64,000 nt of DNA, from NCBI GenBank assembly GCA_037447655.1, contig JBBHKE010001763.1:108961-172960 (forward strand), written 5' to 3'. This document shows positions 24,801-35,000 of this stretch, piece by piece. The translations under genes were made by a program, and so were the position numbers. The first letter of the stretch is position 1. Each line of letters opens with the position of its first letter. The notes below the pieces were generated by a model. That model was not told the DNA's origin and did not search any database. It was given only the letters and a program-made list of their open reading frames with translations. Source of the DNA: Zygnema cylindricum. Lineage: Eukaryota; Streptophyta; Zygnematophyceae; Zygnematales; Zygnemataceae.

Positions 24801-25256
24801 CTCTCACTCTCTCGTGCGCTTTTTTTGGCCCAAGATCATAAACTAGTGTTTATAAAAGAAACTAAAAGAGATGACAACATGCTGTCACGCCTTCCAACAT
24901 TAAAGTTAGTATAATAGATTCTAATTCGACATTAATACCAATATTTTTTTCATTAACAGAGATATAAAATATCCTACGATTAAGTGATCAAGTAAAATGA
25001 ACAGAAGTGCGATAAAGGTGAAGACAACAAGCAAATAGTCCACAATCTCATAAACTCGAAGAAAAACGGAATCCCATTGCCCTTTTCAAACTGTAGAACC
25101 ATTCAGACATGCTTTTGAAAACAGAGATGATGTACAATAGGGTACAATAGGTGTTAACTTCAGAATTTTCTATGGTTTTTTTAAGAGATATTATCCCACC
25201 TTCGTTTGAGAACTGCACAATACATCCCACCAAAATCATGATCTCTTGTGTTCCGA
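17845..25256 (-). CDS. IDM1-like GNAT acetyltransferase with giant K/E-rich tail (5' end missing)
   Basis: Exons inferred on the minus strand are 25200-25256, 24160-24253, 22757-22897, 19533-22121 and 17845-18864 (stop). All junctions are GT-AG and in phase. The first three encode a GNAT domain in family order: DHDFGGMYCAVLKR, then RDEVVSAACIRVLGQEIAEM, then the acetyl-CoA-binding RRQGHCKTLLTAIEWLL, then LPAAEGAEGTWLDGFGFVHV. Exon 4 opens with FNRLKDDLQMLVFPGSSALE. This matches the C-terminal acetyltransferase of plant PHD-finger/GNAT proteins such as IDM1, nuclear factors that acetylate histone H3. Beyond the GNAT, exons 4 and 5 add about 1,200 charged residues. The expected PHD-finger exons upstream of 25256 were not found; decayed sequence, the gap at 26232 or a missed exon could explain this. 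Several introns are filled with satellites. Confidence 0.75.
19533..22121 (-). other. exon 4 of the GNAT gene: 863-codon charged exon with repeated KVKFRG motif
   Basis: After the last GNAT residues the exon is almost entirely Lys/Glu/Asp/Ser and probably disordered. A basic-hydrophobic motif recurs at intervals of roughly 90-200 residues: RKLIVKLKEP, RRIKVKIRRGP, KKIKVKFRGGF, KKLKVKFRGTV, RRLKVKFSGQL, LTLKLNLKE. Each copy is followed by an acidic spacer. A run VDSKNADSKNVDPKLLDSN is a small tandem repeat. It is one uninterrupted frame of 2,589 bp in AT-rich DNA, which argues for selection on the protein. I do not recognise the motif; nucleic-acid or histone contact would be a guess. Confidence 0.7.
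22122..22756. repeat. intron of the GNAT gene with ACACCAAAAACA-rich repeats
   Basis: The intron between GNAT exons 3 and 4 is A/C-rich. From about 22617 a unit of roughly 60 bp (GGCAGCAATAACTAAAGGAG type, then CCCTACAAACACTAAAAAA) is repeated about three times up to the splice donor at 22756. Earlier sequence carries looser CACCAAAAACACC repeats. Confidence 0.6.
22898..23760. repeat. GGATGAGAAGATA-type minisatellite that includes copies of an exon start
   Basis: The intron upstream of GNAT exon 22757-22897 is built of GATAGGATGAGAA units. Within it, pieces matching the first 30-40 bp of that exon recur: about 23022-23054, 23192-23231 and, shortened, 23371-23391 (plus-strand text ACTCAATGGCAGTCAACAAA). 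The period is about 175 bp for the better copies. The splice acceptor CAG before the true exon is only partly preserved in the repeats. Confidence 0.75.
23887..24145. repeat. 53-bp minisatellite, about five copies
   Basis: The unit begins near TCAACCATTTCAGTATTTCT, continues TTCCAACACAATGTCAAAAC and ends CTAAAAATATTAG. It repeats head to tail with few changes until about 24145. The array ends 15 bp from the splice donor of the GNAT exon 24160-24253. Confidence 0.85.
24590..24830. repeat. (CTCACT)n simple repeat
   Basis: CTCACTCTCACT-type repeat with interruptions, in the intron of the GNAT gene between exons 25200-25256 and 24160-24253. On the minus strand a short open stretch beside it (about 24495-24585) could be read as an exon but has no supporting similarity. 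Confidence 0.7.
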
Positions 25257-26006
25257 CTGCCATCCCAGAAAGAATACACCACCCACCATAATTAGTGTGG
25301 ATCAGGCCTAGTTTTATTACCAATTTCTGGTGTCCTACATTACTTCTAGCCTGGTCAAACTGCAGAAAAAATATTCACACTTTTGTGAGTAAAACGTGAG
25401 TTATTGTACGATTATTTATAGTTTTGTGAGTAAAAGTACGTACCTCCTGTTGCTCACAAAACTTGGCACAGTTTTTTTTTTCTTTTTGGTTTTTTTTTTT
25501 GAGCAATTTAACAAAAAGTAAATGTACTATTTTTGATACTGTAACGAGGATATTAAAACGAGCTGCCATGTGGATATGAAGTCCACAGGTTTTCCCTTAT
25601 TTCAAATTTATAGTTGACCCATTATTTACCCTAAAACTAATGGTAGGAAACCCCCAGGTAAACCCTTGATTTGCATTCACAATCTGACCTAAACCATGTT
25701 ATGAATCCCCATTTATATGCTATTTTTTCAGATCTAAAGCTTTCGTACGGAAGAAATGTATAAATGATGCACATTGTCAAAACTTGAAGAAATTTTGGAA
25801 CCGGTACACCAGCATTAAATATTTGTGATGTGGTCCACACTATTTGTTGGAGATTAAATATTACCACAAATTAAGAGATCGGTAAGCATAATTTTTCACC
25901 AGACCCGAATACAAAGAGCACAATTTCGGCAAAAACTCAACAAAAGACGAAGTCACCGAAAAAAAACCCGGCAAGAGTAGAAAGCCTTAAAGTAACCTAC
26001 AAAAAC

Positions 26007-26231
26007 TAGTGTTGGGTATCGGGTAGTTTCATATCGCGATAATTTCGATATTCGATATATCGAATATCGATCGAGCAGATTCCTCGATATATCGTACCGG
26101 GACCAACATAAATTATCGCGATATATATCGCAAAAATTGCATATCCGTACAGTCAGAGTACGGAAAACCGTACGAAAAAGAGTACGGAGAATCGTACGAA
26201 AAATCGTACGGATATTTTGCCCCCCCCCCCC
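26007..26231. mobile_element. hAT-like foldback MITE, truncated by assembly gap
   Basis: The sequence from TAGTGTTGGGTATCGGGTAG onward is nearly identical to the first 225 bp of the complete element at 31312-31723, up to its poly-C tract. It then meets ten Ns at 26232-26241. The C-rich, strongly folding centre of the element probably broke the assembly here. The DNA to the right of the gap is not the rest of the element. Confidence 0.75.
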
Positions 26232-26319
26232 NNNNNNNNNNCTTTCTTCTAGCCGACTGCCAAAAGCGACAGCCTCCTCTCTCTCCTAAGGCCTCTCGCG
26301 GAGGCCGGTCTGTCGACAG

Positions 26320-27079
26320 TGTGTCGGAGCCGAATGGACAGGGTGGTTTCGATACTCTCATCCAGGCCTGGTCGAAACTGAAAGCCGGCGGTACTCTGCG
26401 GTGTTCCGGACAACAAGGACTCGGACGGTCGACCGTCTACGGACAACAGGCCTTGTGGCGTCTCATGGCGGCCGAAAGTCAAAGCTGGTCCGGACCTACT
26501 CTCATAGCTTTGGTGGGACAGGTAAGCCGAGGCTGTGTGACAGCTGTCTGGCCGGAGGCGCTCTCCGGAATCCTCTCTCTCCTCCGACAGCGAAAACCGT
26601 CAGCCGATCTTCTTTCGGCGGTCCTTTCCATGTCTTCTGCTTGTGGGAAATTTCCAGCAGCTATTCTTTCGGCGTGGTCTGCGAGCCATTCAGATCTTCT
26701 TCGGTCGTTGATTGAGCAGAAACAGTCCGAGACTGAGGAGGGGGAGGACCAAGGGGTGGGACAATGGGGCCATGGAGGGGCAGGACAGAGCAGCTGTGGG
26801 AATAGAACAATGGGATTGTTGCTTGCGGTTTTGAAGAAGGATCACGGCTTGGGCAAGGATGAAGTGGTTACCGACAATGCGAAGGAGCTTGTGACAGTTT
26901 TGACGAGACATTTGACGAGCCACGGAGGTGGAGTGAAGAAGGAGCATTTGGAGGAGAGAGGTTCGCATGAGGAGATTCATGTGGGGCGAACCACGGACAA
27001 TAAGTATTTGAGTAGACGGCATGAGGGTAAAGAAAGTAGTGTCGTAGGAAGACCTGTGGGTAATAGCAGCAATGTGTAG
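26320..27079 (+). CDS. last exon of an unrecognised protein, 5' part lost at gap
   Basis: An open frame of 253 codons follows a plausible acceptor (GGTCTGTCGACAG, ending 26319) and stops at TAG 27077-27079. There is no ATG at its start and an in-frame stop lies just upstream, so it should be a 3'-terminal exon. The first 140 residues are Leu/Ala/Ser-rich and look helical (ADLLSAVLSMSSACGKFPAA, AWSASHSDLLRSLIEQ). The remainder is Gly/Glu/His-rich and probably flexible. The exon is much more GC-rich than its surroundings. A possible polyadenylation signal AATAAA occurs about 120 bp downstream (27202). I do not recognise the family; a helical-repeat protein is a guess. Confidence 0.5.
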
Positions 27080-29057
27080 GTGAGAAAAGGAAGCAAGAAG
27101 CAATGTGTAGGTGTAAAAGAGGAATTAGATTGTATTTTACGAACATAGAGTAGTGAGAGATGTTAACTCAGGGTACTTTTTGAGCACATATCCACTTTCA
27201 CTTAATAAATTACATTTTGAAATCGAACCTTTTTTATGCTAAACATTATAGGGAGCTGGTCTGAAAGAAAACAAGAAACAGATGTCCTGGCCAGTCTTAA
27301 TTTTGAGACCCTGATCCCTAATGGATACATTATCAAATGTTTTTAACCCAATCCAGCAGTAATGTTGCCATTTCTCTGAACGACGAGGACTGGTGAACCT
27401 CGGCCTTTTGTATTCGTCGGTATTTTTATGTGACAGTTTGTTGCAGGTCCCCACTCTTCTATGTTCAGTTATTGCAGCGGTTCCTTTCATGGCTATTGGG
27501 CGTCGTGGATAGCCGACGTGTCCTCGAACTTCTCAGCATGCTCCGCGGATCCTGAGGGGTGCAAGGGAATGCTTTTTATAGTTCTTTAGCCATGTTGAGT
27601 TTGGTACAGTATTTTATTGTTGGTTTTGTTCTTGTTGTTCCTTTCAATGTTGGCTTGCCTTTGTTTGTGGTTAGTTTCTTTCACAGAGTTTTGCCTTTTA
27701 GTTTTGCTTCCACCTGTATTCGCATTATGAGTTTCATTTTTGACTTTCTCGTTTGTTCCCATACACTTGGATGGTTTACCATTGTGCTTTCCTCATGAAG
27801 TCTCTTCACTTTGATGGCGATGGTCTCCTCTCCAGATGGGTAAGATTGGAGTATGGGTCTCTGGATTTGATTTGCCTTTTAATTTTGTTGTTTTTAAGGT
27901 TGATTGGGTTTAAATTCTGATTAAGTATGCTTGTTTGGTCTGTGCATCTATTCACCCCCTCTTTTTGATGTGTTCTCTAGGTATTCTGTTGTTTTGACAT
28001 GATATTTCTGTGTCACTTGCGTGCGGGATCAATTTAAAGTTCACAACATGTGTAGTGCAGATGTATTGATGCTAAAACCAAAAATTGTCCCCTACATCAA
28101 CAATAATCCCATTGCTATATCAATCTTATGATGCATTAATGCATCAAAACCCCAAAAATGTCCAAGATGATGGTATGTATTGGAATCTACAGATTTTCCT
28201 GTGCGAAATAATATGACTACAGCTTTGAAGGCTATCACAATAAGTTGATTTCGGACACATTATGTGTTGGTTTTATCAAATGCTGCTCCTTTACTGAGCA
28301 CTTTCATATCAGATAGGTATAAAAACATCATTTGCATGAAAGTGAATTTTTCTAGACAATGATGCAATTGTGATGATTCAGCAAGATATGAATATCGATA
28401 CAAGAATACTGAGAGTTGCAATATAAGTTTGGGTTATAGATTTTATAATAGATATAAGTGTTGAACAACGAAAACATGTGCAATGATGTTCAAACTTATT
28501 GGCTCGAGCGAGGTCAGAGTGCAGATAAAACTAATTGCTCACACTAGTGTAGGTAACGAGGAGTTTCAGCTAGGATGAGGTTGGTACAGAAGGACCGCAG
28601 TGTGCCAAAGCATCATACAAAAGTCAATAGAAGAAATGTGTGAAACAGGTTACACCTGCATTCCCATCATAACATCACTGCTCCAAAGTAATAGGCTTCG
28701 AAAATAGGAAAGACCAGAAACATAAAAGCATGTAAAGGACCACCTACTTTTCATAGCCGAAACCATACAAGAAACTCCACTTCTGGAGCTCGCTGTTACA
28801 AGCCTAATGCTCAAAGCCGTCTTCCTCTTTATGGAAGGAACTGAGAACAAACCTATCTGACACAATTCCGCCCTGCAAAGAGAACCGCACACATATACCA
28901 ATTTCTTTTGACACAGGCCTCTCTCGTTTACATATCAACCATGTTGCAACCTGAAGTTGCAACATCTTTATGCTTTAAAAACATACTATTTTTGCGTAAA
29001 AAGCTGGGAACGTGCATCTATGGCTGTCCCAACCACAAAATTTGTTTGGCACTATTT
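27080..29057. other. intergenic between two convergent genes
   Basis: Lies between the 3' end of the plus-strand exon at 26320-27079 and the 3' end of the minus-strand CobB-BtuF gene. A T-rich hydrophobic open frame (27559-27798) and one at 28650-28901 look fortuitous. The right part is probably 3' UTR of the minus-strand gene. Confidence 0.4.
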
Positions 29058-32000
29058 CTATTGGTACGGACGGAAATATTTGTGAAGATCTTCAGGTCGA
29101 CACCGTTGCCCTGGTTCCAAAACCAAACGCAGAGCCACCCCTGGTGCCAGCCTCGTTCTAATTCTTGATGGATGCAAAATCCGAGCCAAAATTTCTACGC
29201 CATCCACCAGTCGTGGGCCCGGTCTACTAAAATATGAATGTTCACAAATGAACACTCGTCCCATTTGAACAGCCGGCAAGGACCAAAATCCTGGGAGATT
29301 TGCCACATACTTCACCTGAAGAAGAGGTAAGAGAAGAAGCGCGAGACACCCAATCAGTCAACTTCAAGACCCAAGCCACACACATCTAACACGAAATTGC
29401 AGGAAAATTGCATAGTTCACTTTCTTGAAACAAAAACTGTCGAACGAATTACGTGCCCAGCGGAAGCAAACAACTAAGTTCACCTTCTTGCGCAGGAAAA
29501 TTAAAAGTTGACCTTTAGGTGATCAATTCGGCCTTCAAGTTTTGAGCCCAAATAAAACCATTGAGGAAGTCAGTCTCACCTCCAATAGCGAGCGTTGTAG
29601 GCTGGACGAACAAGGCGTCAAAAGGAGAACCTCAGGTGCATAAGCTGTAACTCTCTCCCATGTCACTTTCTCTGCAGGACTGCCTGCCTCCTGCAAGCCG
29701 TCGATTCCTCCTGCCATAACTTTCATCTCGGGGAGCCAATGACCACCAATCACAGGCGGGTATAGACCTTCCAGAGAGAGCACTCTCTGACGAGGCTCCC
29801 CAGCTATCGAGCGTGCCACTTGTCGCAGCCTTTTCCGAAGCGCTTCCACTAATGAAAAGGCTCGGGCTGCGAGTCCTACTGCCTCCCCAATAGTAACAAT
29901 GGAATCCAATACCTCCGAAATCTGCACTCAAATCCCAATAAGGACATTGCATTAAGACCACAGAAATGCACTGCTGCTGTGGAGGCTGGAACCACAGTTT
30001 AGGAAACCAAATCCAGACCCTAACTCACAAGACTTTACTAGCTTTACTAGCTACTTTCAGATATTGTAATTTTGTGTTGGGTGATTGTCAACAACATCTG
30101 GGATACCCCTGTCTGAAGAACTCTTTCGTTAACAATTCTGTAAAAAAACACAGCTACCTCACCCAAGGACCTGTTCTGCATTAAATTGCATCCACGCCCC
30201 AACTCTCTTCTCTTTCGAACAACTGCCATTTACACATTATTTCCGTACTATGCTTCAAAGAGTACATTTCCAGGGCAAAAAAAAAAAAGTGCGCACCGTA
30301 TGCGGTCTAAGGACCACGACTTCCGTGTCAGGGCTGTCGATGAGGTCTGCCTGAGCCAAAGCTTTGGCCACGTCATGCTTATCTACATCACACCGGGCAC
30401 ACGTGTCCTGCTCCAGAAACCACCATGGTAGGTAAGAAACCGCAACATTTTCCTCTCAGCTTGCAGACCGCAACTTTTGTATTCAGGCTACCTAAGCTTC
30501 TCAAAATAATTAGTGGAGTGGACGCATCAACTTAACACGGGCTGGACTGGAATATGTGACTGTTTATACTATTGCTAGGCATTTCAAGTCTCTGATTTTA
30601 CTCCTTCCAACTAGTATCCCAAGTATTCAGAATGAACACAATTCCACCGACAAGTCCACTTCGAAAATCCACATAACATAGCACCGCTATTAGCTTTAAA
30701 GACTCACACCAAAAAAACTGCCAGAATTATAAATCAGGCTTTGTTGTCAACGGCATTTTTCGCGCAGGAATCTAGATCTCACCTGTGTAAAAACCAGGTC
30801 TGGCTGTATCATGCGCAGTAGGCCGGCATCTACCTCAAAAGCACTTTCCCCCCTTTCTTGTAATCGTTTCATCTGCCCTCACAATCATTTCAGCCATGTT
30901 CACAGCTTAAGAAGACAGTTAAGAAAAAAAATCTGCTACTAAAAGATGAAAAACAATGCCTATATGTTCATCACATATGTACTTCGGTATGAAATTCGAT
31001 TATCAATGATAATCACAAAACATCATTAATCCAGGGAAACGGGATAACTATCAAACTTTCGTGTGACTGATATCAAATTTGTATTCACTTAATCAGCTCA
31101 AATTCACAACTTGATCTCCAATTTTGATTTGGATTCACATTCCAAATTCCAAAATTCAATCTCCGTATAGCTCAGCAACAAGGTGATGTACATAATCTGC
31201 CTACACCAGCACACATGGATTAAGATCTCTACAGCCTATAAAAAATAACTCCTCAACACTGATGCAAAGAGGATACCGATTCAAAATCATGGTTTCCTCA
31301 AGCCTACACAATAGTGTTGGGTATCGGGTAATTTCATATCGCGATAATTTCGATATTCGATTTATCGAATATCGATCGAGCAGATTCCTCGATATATCGT
31401 ACCGGGACCAACATAAATTATCGCGATATATATCGCAAAAATTGCATATCCGTACAGTCAGAGTACGGAAAACCGTACGAAAAAGAGTACGGAGAATCGT
31501 ACGAAAAATCGTACGGATATTTTGCCCCCCCCCCCCCCCCAACTGAGCGCGGGGGGGGGGGGGGGTGGTTTGAAAAAAAATTGTAAAATTTTCATTTTCG
31601 ATATATCGGCAATATATCGCGATAATTTGAAATTCGATATATCGAAGCGATATATCGAATATCGGGTACATGAAATTCGATATATATCGAATATCGGCAA
31701 TGGGTCCTCGATACCCAACACTACACCGCCAATCGCTAGTAGCGTGTAGGTTTCATTAGCGTATACAAATAATTACCGTGGTGTACGCTATTTAAGAATT
31801 TGAAAATTTTGGAAAAAATCATACATTCTAATTGTTTGATTATGGTAATTTGGATCTTTGAAAAAAAAAATGTCGGTCGCAAACATGCTTACACTAATAT
31901 AAGTTTTCGTACAAAATCTGACAAATCGTACACACATCGTACATTCACACGGTCGAAACGCGGCTGTCGGACGAATATGTGCGAGCGGGATTTTTTACGA

Positions 32001-35000
32001 CCTGGTTTTTTTTCCTTTTTAGAACGCACATTCTCATGCGTCCGCGATTACTAAAACTAATTTATTGTAATTTTTAACTTAAAAAGGTACATTTATGTAC
32101 AGTCTGACAATGACCGTACACCACTCTATTTAAGAGACAACGTCCTGAATATAACCCTAAATAGAATAAAGAAAAAAATAGAATAAACTACGCTATTTGA
32201 GAATAAAACAAAAAAAAAGCGGGACGGGATTAGCGTACACAACGCTAATAGCGATTGGCGGTGTACTACACAACTGCATCTGAGTCACTAACATCAATTT
32301 GACCCTTCAAATGCAGGATAGAACTTAGCATAATAGGTCGTGCAATCAAATATACACAATTCCAAAAACATCATCCAATATCAATATAAAAGACGAGATC
32401 AGAAGGTTGACAGCGTCTGTGACATACCAATGCATCTACATCCCTACTTGACATTGTCGATGTGTCAATCTTGCTCCTGCTCACCTGTATTCACCCAAAA
32501 AACGCATATAAGAGCTCAGGTGTATCTCAATTGGCTGAAAATAATCATTTGAAGGTTTCCAACTCTCAACTTACAGTTCTTGTGAACCGACGGCACCATG
32601 GGTTTGGTGTCAACTACTCGGCAGAACAAGAAATCCAACAAACAGTATAAGACAAAGCCACTGCCAACAACACGAGTGAAAGACTTCTGAGTCAGGTTCA
32701 GAGGACATCCAAAAATTGCAACAATTGACACAACGGCAACTGCTGACGCCCTGCTTGCTCACCACATGACGGTTCTTATTGACATTCTCCGGGTAATCGC
32801 AGAGATTGGAAACACCCACCAAGCGCTCACCCACTCCTGTATCTCCCTTTGCATATTAGTTCCTTTTTCTCAATCATATTTGTTGTGAATCAGAATGGAC
32901 TTATTAAACAATGAACAAGAGAAAAGATAATTATCACCACGTGGTTGACCAGTGGCTGCTTGTAAAAACCACTCATCCAGGAAAGCGTGATTTCTATTCT
33001 GCTATATCCATTCCGCTTTGCAGAGTTAACATGCTTCAAAGGCAATGCTAATTCACCAACGTAGACCATAGAGTCACTCAAAGAAGCTAGAAGAGGTTAT
33101 CGGAACTTTTGACTGAAATTGTATTCACGCTGTAAGCAGTCAAGTGAGATTCGAAGGGAACAAAGTCTGGGACAATGCTTCGAAGAAACCCATGATCCTT
33201 CAGCCAAATAGGTAAGAATTGAAAAAGTAAAGAACTCACCGAGTTCCATAAGAATCTCTGTCGCCGATGGAAGCATTGACACAATCCTCACAGGAACTGG
33301 GGGGTTTTCCAATGATGCCATGAGAAGCACTCTACCATTGCTGAAGTTCCCATGCGTCCTGTTTACATTCCCCGAAAATGCACTGACAGAGTTGTCCTCC
33401 ATACTAGCTGTTCCTCCATTTAATGTGGGGCCATATCTGGCATCTCCTTGACCTCTAGACTTATTAACATTTCCCCACTCTTCAGGTGAGGAAGGAGGGC
33501 CCTTCCAGGCAGACCCCTCCCATGTCTCCCCGACATCCGACGAGGAGGGTGTATCTAAATCGTCAGACAATGTACGCCCATGCTCCAATCCATTCCTGTA
33601 CCTCGCCTCATCCTTACTGCCGCTATCCCCAATCCTAAAGCTAACGCCCTCTCTTCCATTAGGAGGTTTTCCAAATTCCCTTGGTGGTGTGCCAAACATG
33701 CGCTCACTCTCCTCCCCTATAGTCCGATAGCTTGAGCCATGATGTCCATTTGCTTTAGGACGTTCTCTCCCTGTTCCCCCATTGCTCTGCACATCCTCAT
33801 CTGACGAGGTTTTGCTATCAGGACTGCCCCAAACTCCTGAACCCGCTGCCCTTCCATCCGGACTCTCTGCCCTTCCACTGATCGAACTTCTCTTGCCTCT
33901 TCTCCGATTTTGAAGGGATCCCCAATACTCAGACATAGATCGACGGATCCCTTTAGCACCTGCAAGATTCGAGGATTTTTTCCCTGGTAGAGGGTCCATG
34001 GAATCAGTTCGTGCAAAAAGAGGTTTTCCAAGCTTCTCAGCCTTTTCTTGACTATTCCAGTCCAATGAATTGCTCCCGGCCACACGTTCGCCTACAGGCG
34101 AAGCAGATCCCCGAAACTCCCACCTATTACTCTCACTTCGCCTTCTGGCATCCCATGACAGTGCAGGCATGGAAAATGAAGGTGGACCCACAGGTAGTCT
34201 CCATATGTCCCTTTCCTCTTCATCTGAACCGTGGCTCCACGGATCCCCGAGTGCTTCTGTAACTGCAGCCGCAGCAGCAGCACCGGCAGCAGCAGCTGCC
34301 ATTGGTCCAGAATCTGCTACAGCCGAAGCTGATGCCGCAGCCACGGCCGCAGCTTTCAAGGTGTCATCTCTGCAGGACGCCCAACCATCTAGAGGGAATC
34401 AAAATCTGCCACATGGTGGCTCTCGTACCCAAGAGTATGGATCAGGATCATGGACAATGGACAAATGCTTCCACATCAAAGGCTAATTCAGGAAGTAGTA
34501 GCTCTCCTACCAAAAAATGTGGATCCGAACCAGGCACGAATGCCTCGTGACGGCAGGTTTCCGTAACCATGAAAAGGAAAAATCTACACTTCCCTAGATC
34601 TACAATGACTAGACTAAGGCCATAAAAATATGTGGAACTGATGGGTCAAACATGATAACAAACTTTCATGATGCAAACCTCAAACAAAGGCAGCCTGTAG
34701 ACGACTGCAAAAACATATGAAACTGACGAGTCAAACAAAATAACCATCTTTCGTGATTCAAGCTCAAATGGAAGCAGAGTAAAGCACATGCCTGCATCGT
34801 GCCACAAGAGCATGTGCAGCCGAAGGATTGGACCCAAAGTGAAGGTGCACATAGGAAGCGAGAACAGCACCAGACATGTAACCACCCTCCTCTCGATTGG
34901 CATCGGTGCCAGCACACTGCATCTGAAACCTGCACAATATCCAAGGTCAGTACCTTCTGTCAACTTATGCAAGTCTTTAGTCCATCCCATGACTTGCGGC

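Larger units (their letters stand above)
29058..33300 (-). other. BtuF-like periplasmic-binding-protein half of the fusion
   Basis: The domain starts [13 protein letters not shown] at the end of the linker exon and continues [16 protein letters not shown] (32763-32836) and [15 protein letters not shown] (32428-32484). Next come [19 protein letters not shown] (30783-30872) and [20 protein letters not shown] with a CxxC (30297-30407). The 114-codon exon 29580-29921 holds [20 protein letters not shown], and the last exon holds [19 protein letters not shown]. This is the order of cobalamin-type binding proteins of COG0614/PF01497, which bind corrinoids or ferric chelates for ABC importers in bacteria. 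No signal peptide precedes it in the fusion. Whether it still binds a corrinoid is unknown. Confidence 0.8.

Noticed and set aside
25048-25323. 91-codon minus-strand open frame as an exon of the GNAT gene
   Set aside because: The family-matching peptide (DHDFGGMYCAVLKR) is in another frame of the same region, bounded by an acceptor at 25257 and a donor at 25199; the longer frame is a shadow.
27559-27798. 79-residue hydrophobic open frame on the plus strand
   Set aside because: T-rich intergenic DNA gives Phe/Val/Leu by composition; no splice or family support.
33097-33239. Continuation of the linker exon reading frame into [14 protein letters not shown]
   Set aside because: A GTGAGT donor at 33239 and an in-phase acceptor before GAGTGGGTGAGCGC (32836) restore the BtuF-like sequence, so this stretch is intron.
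34011-34550. Plus-strand open frames opposite the linker exon
   Set aside because: They are shadows of the GC-rich, Ala/Ser/Gly-coding minus-strand exon.
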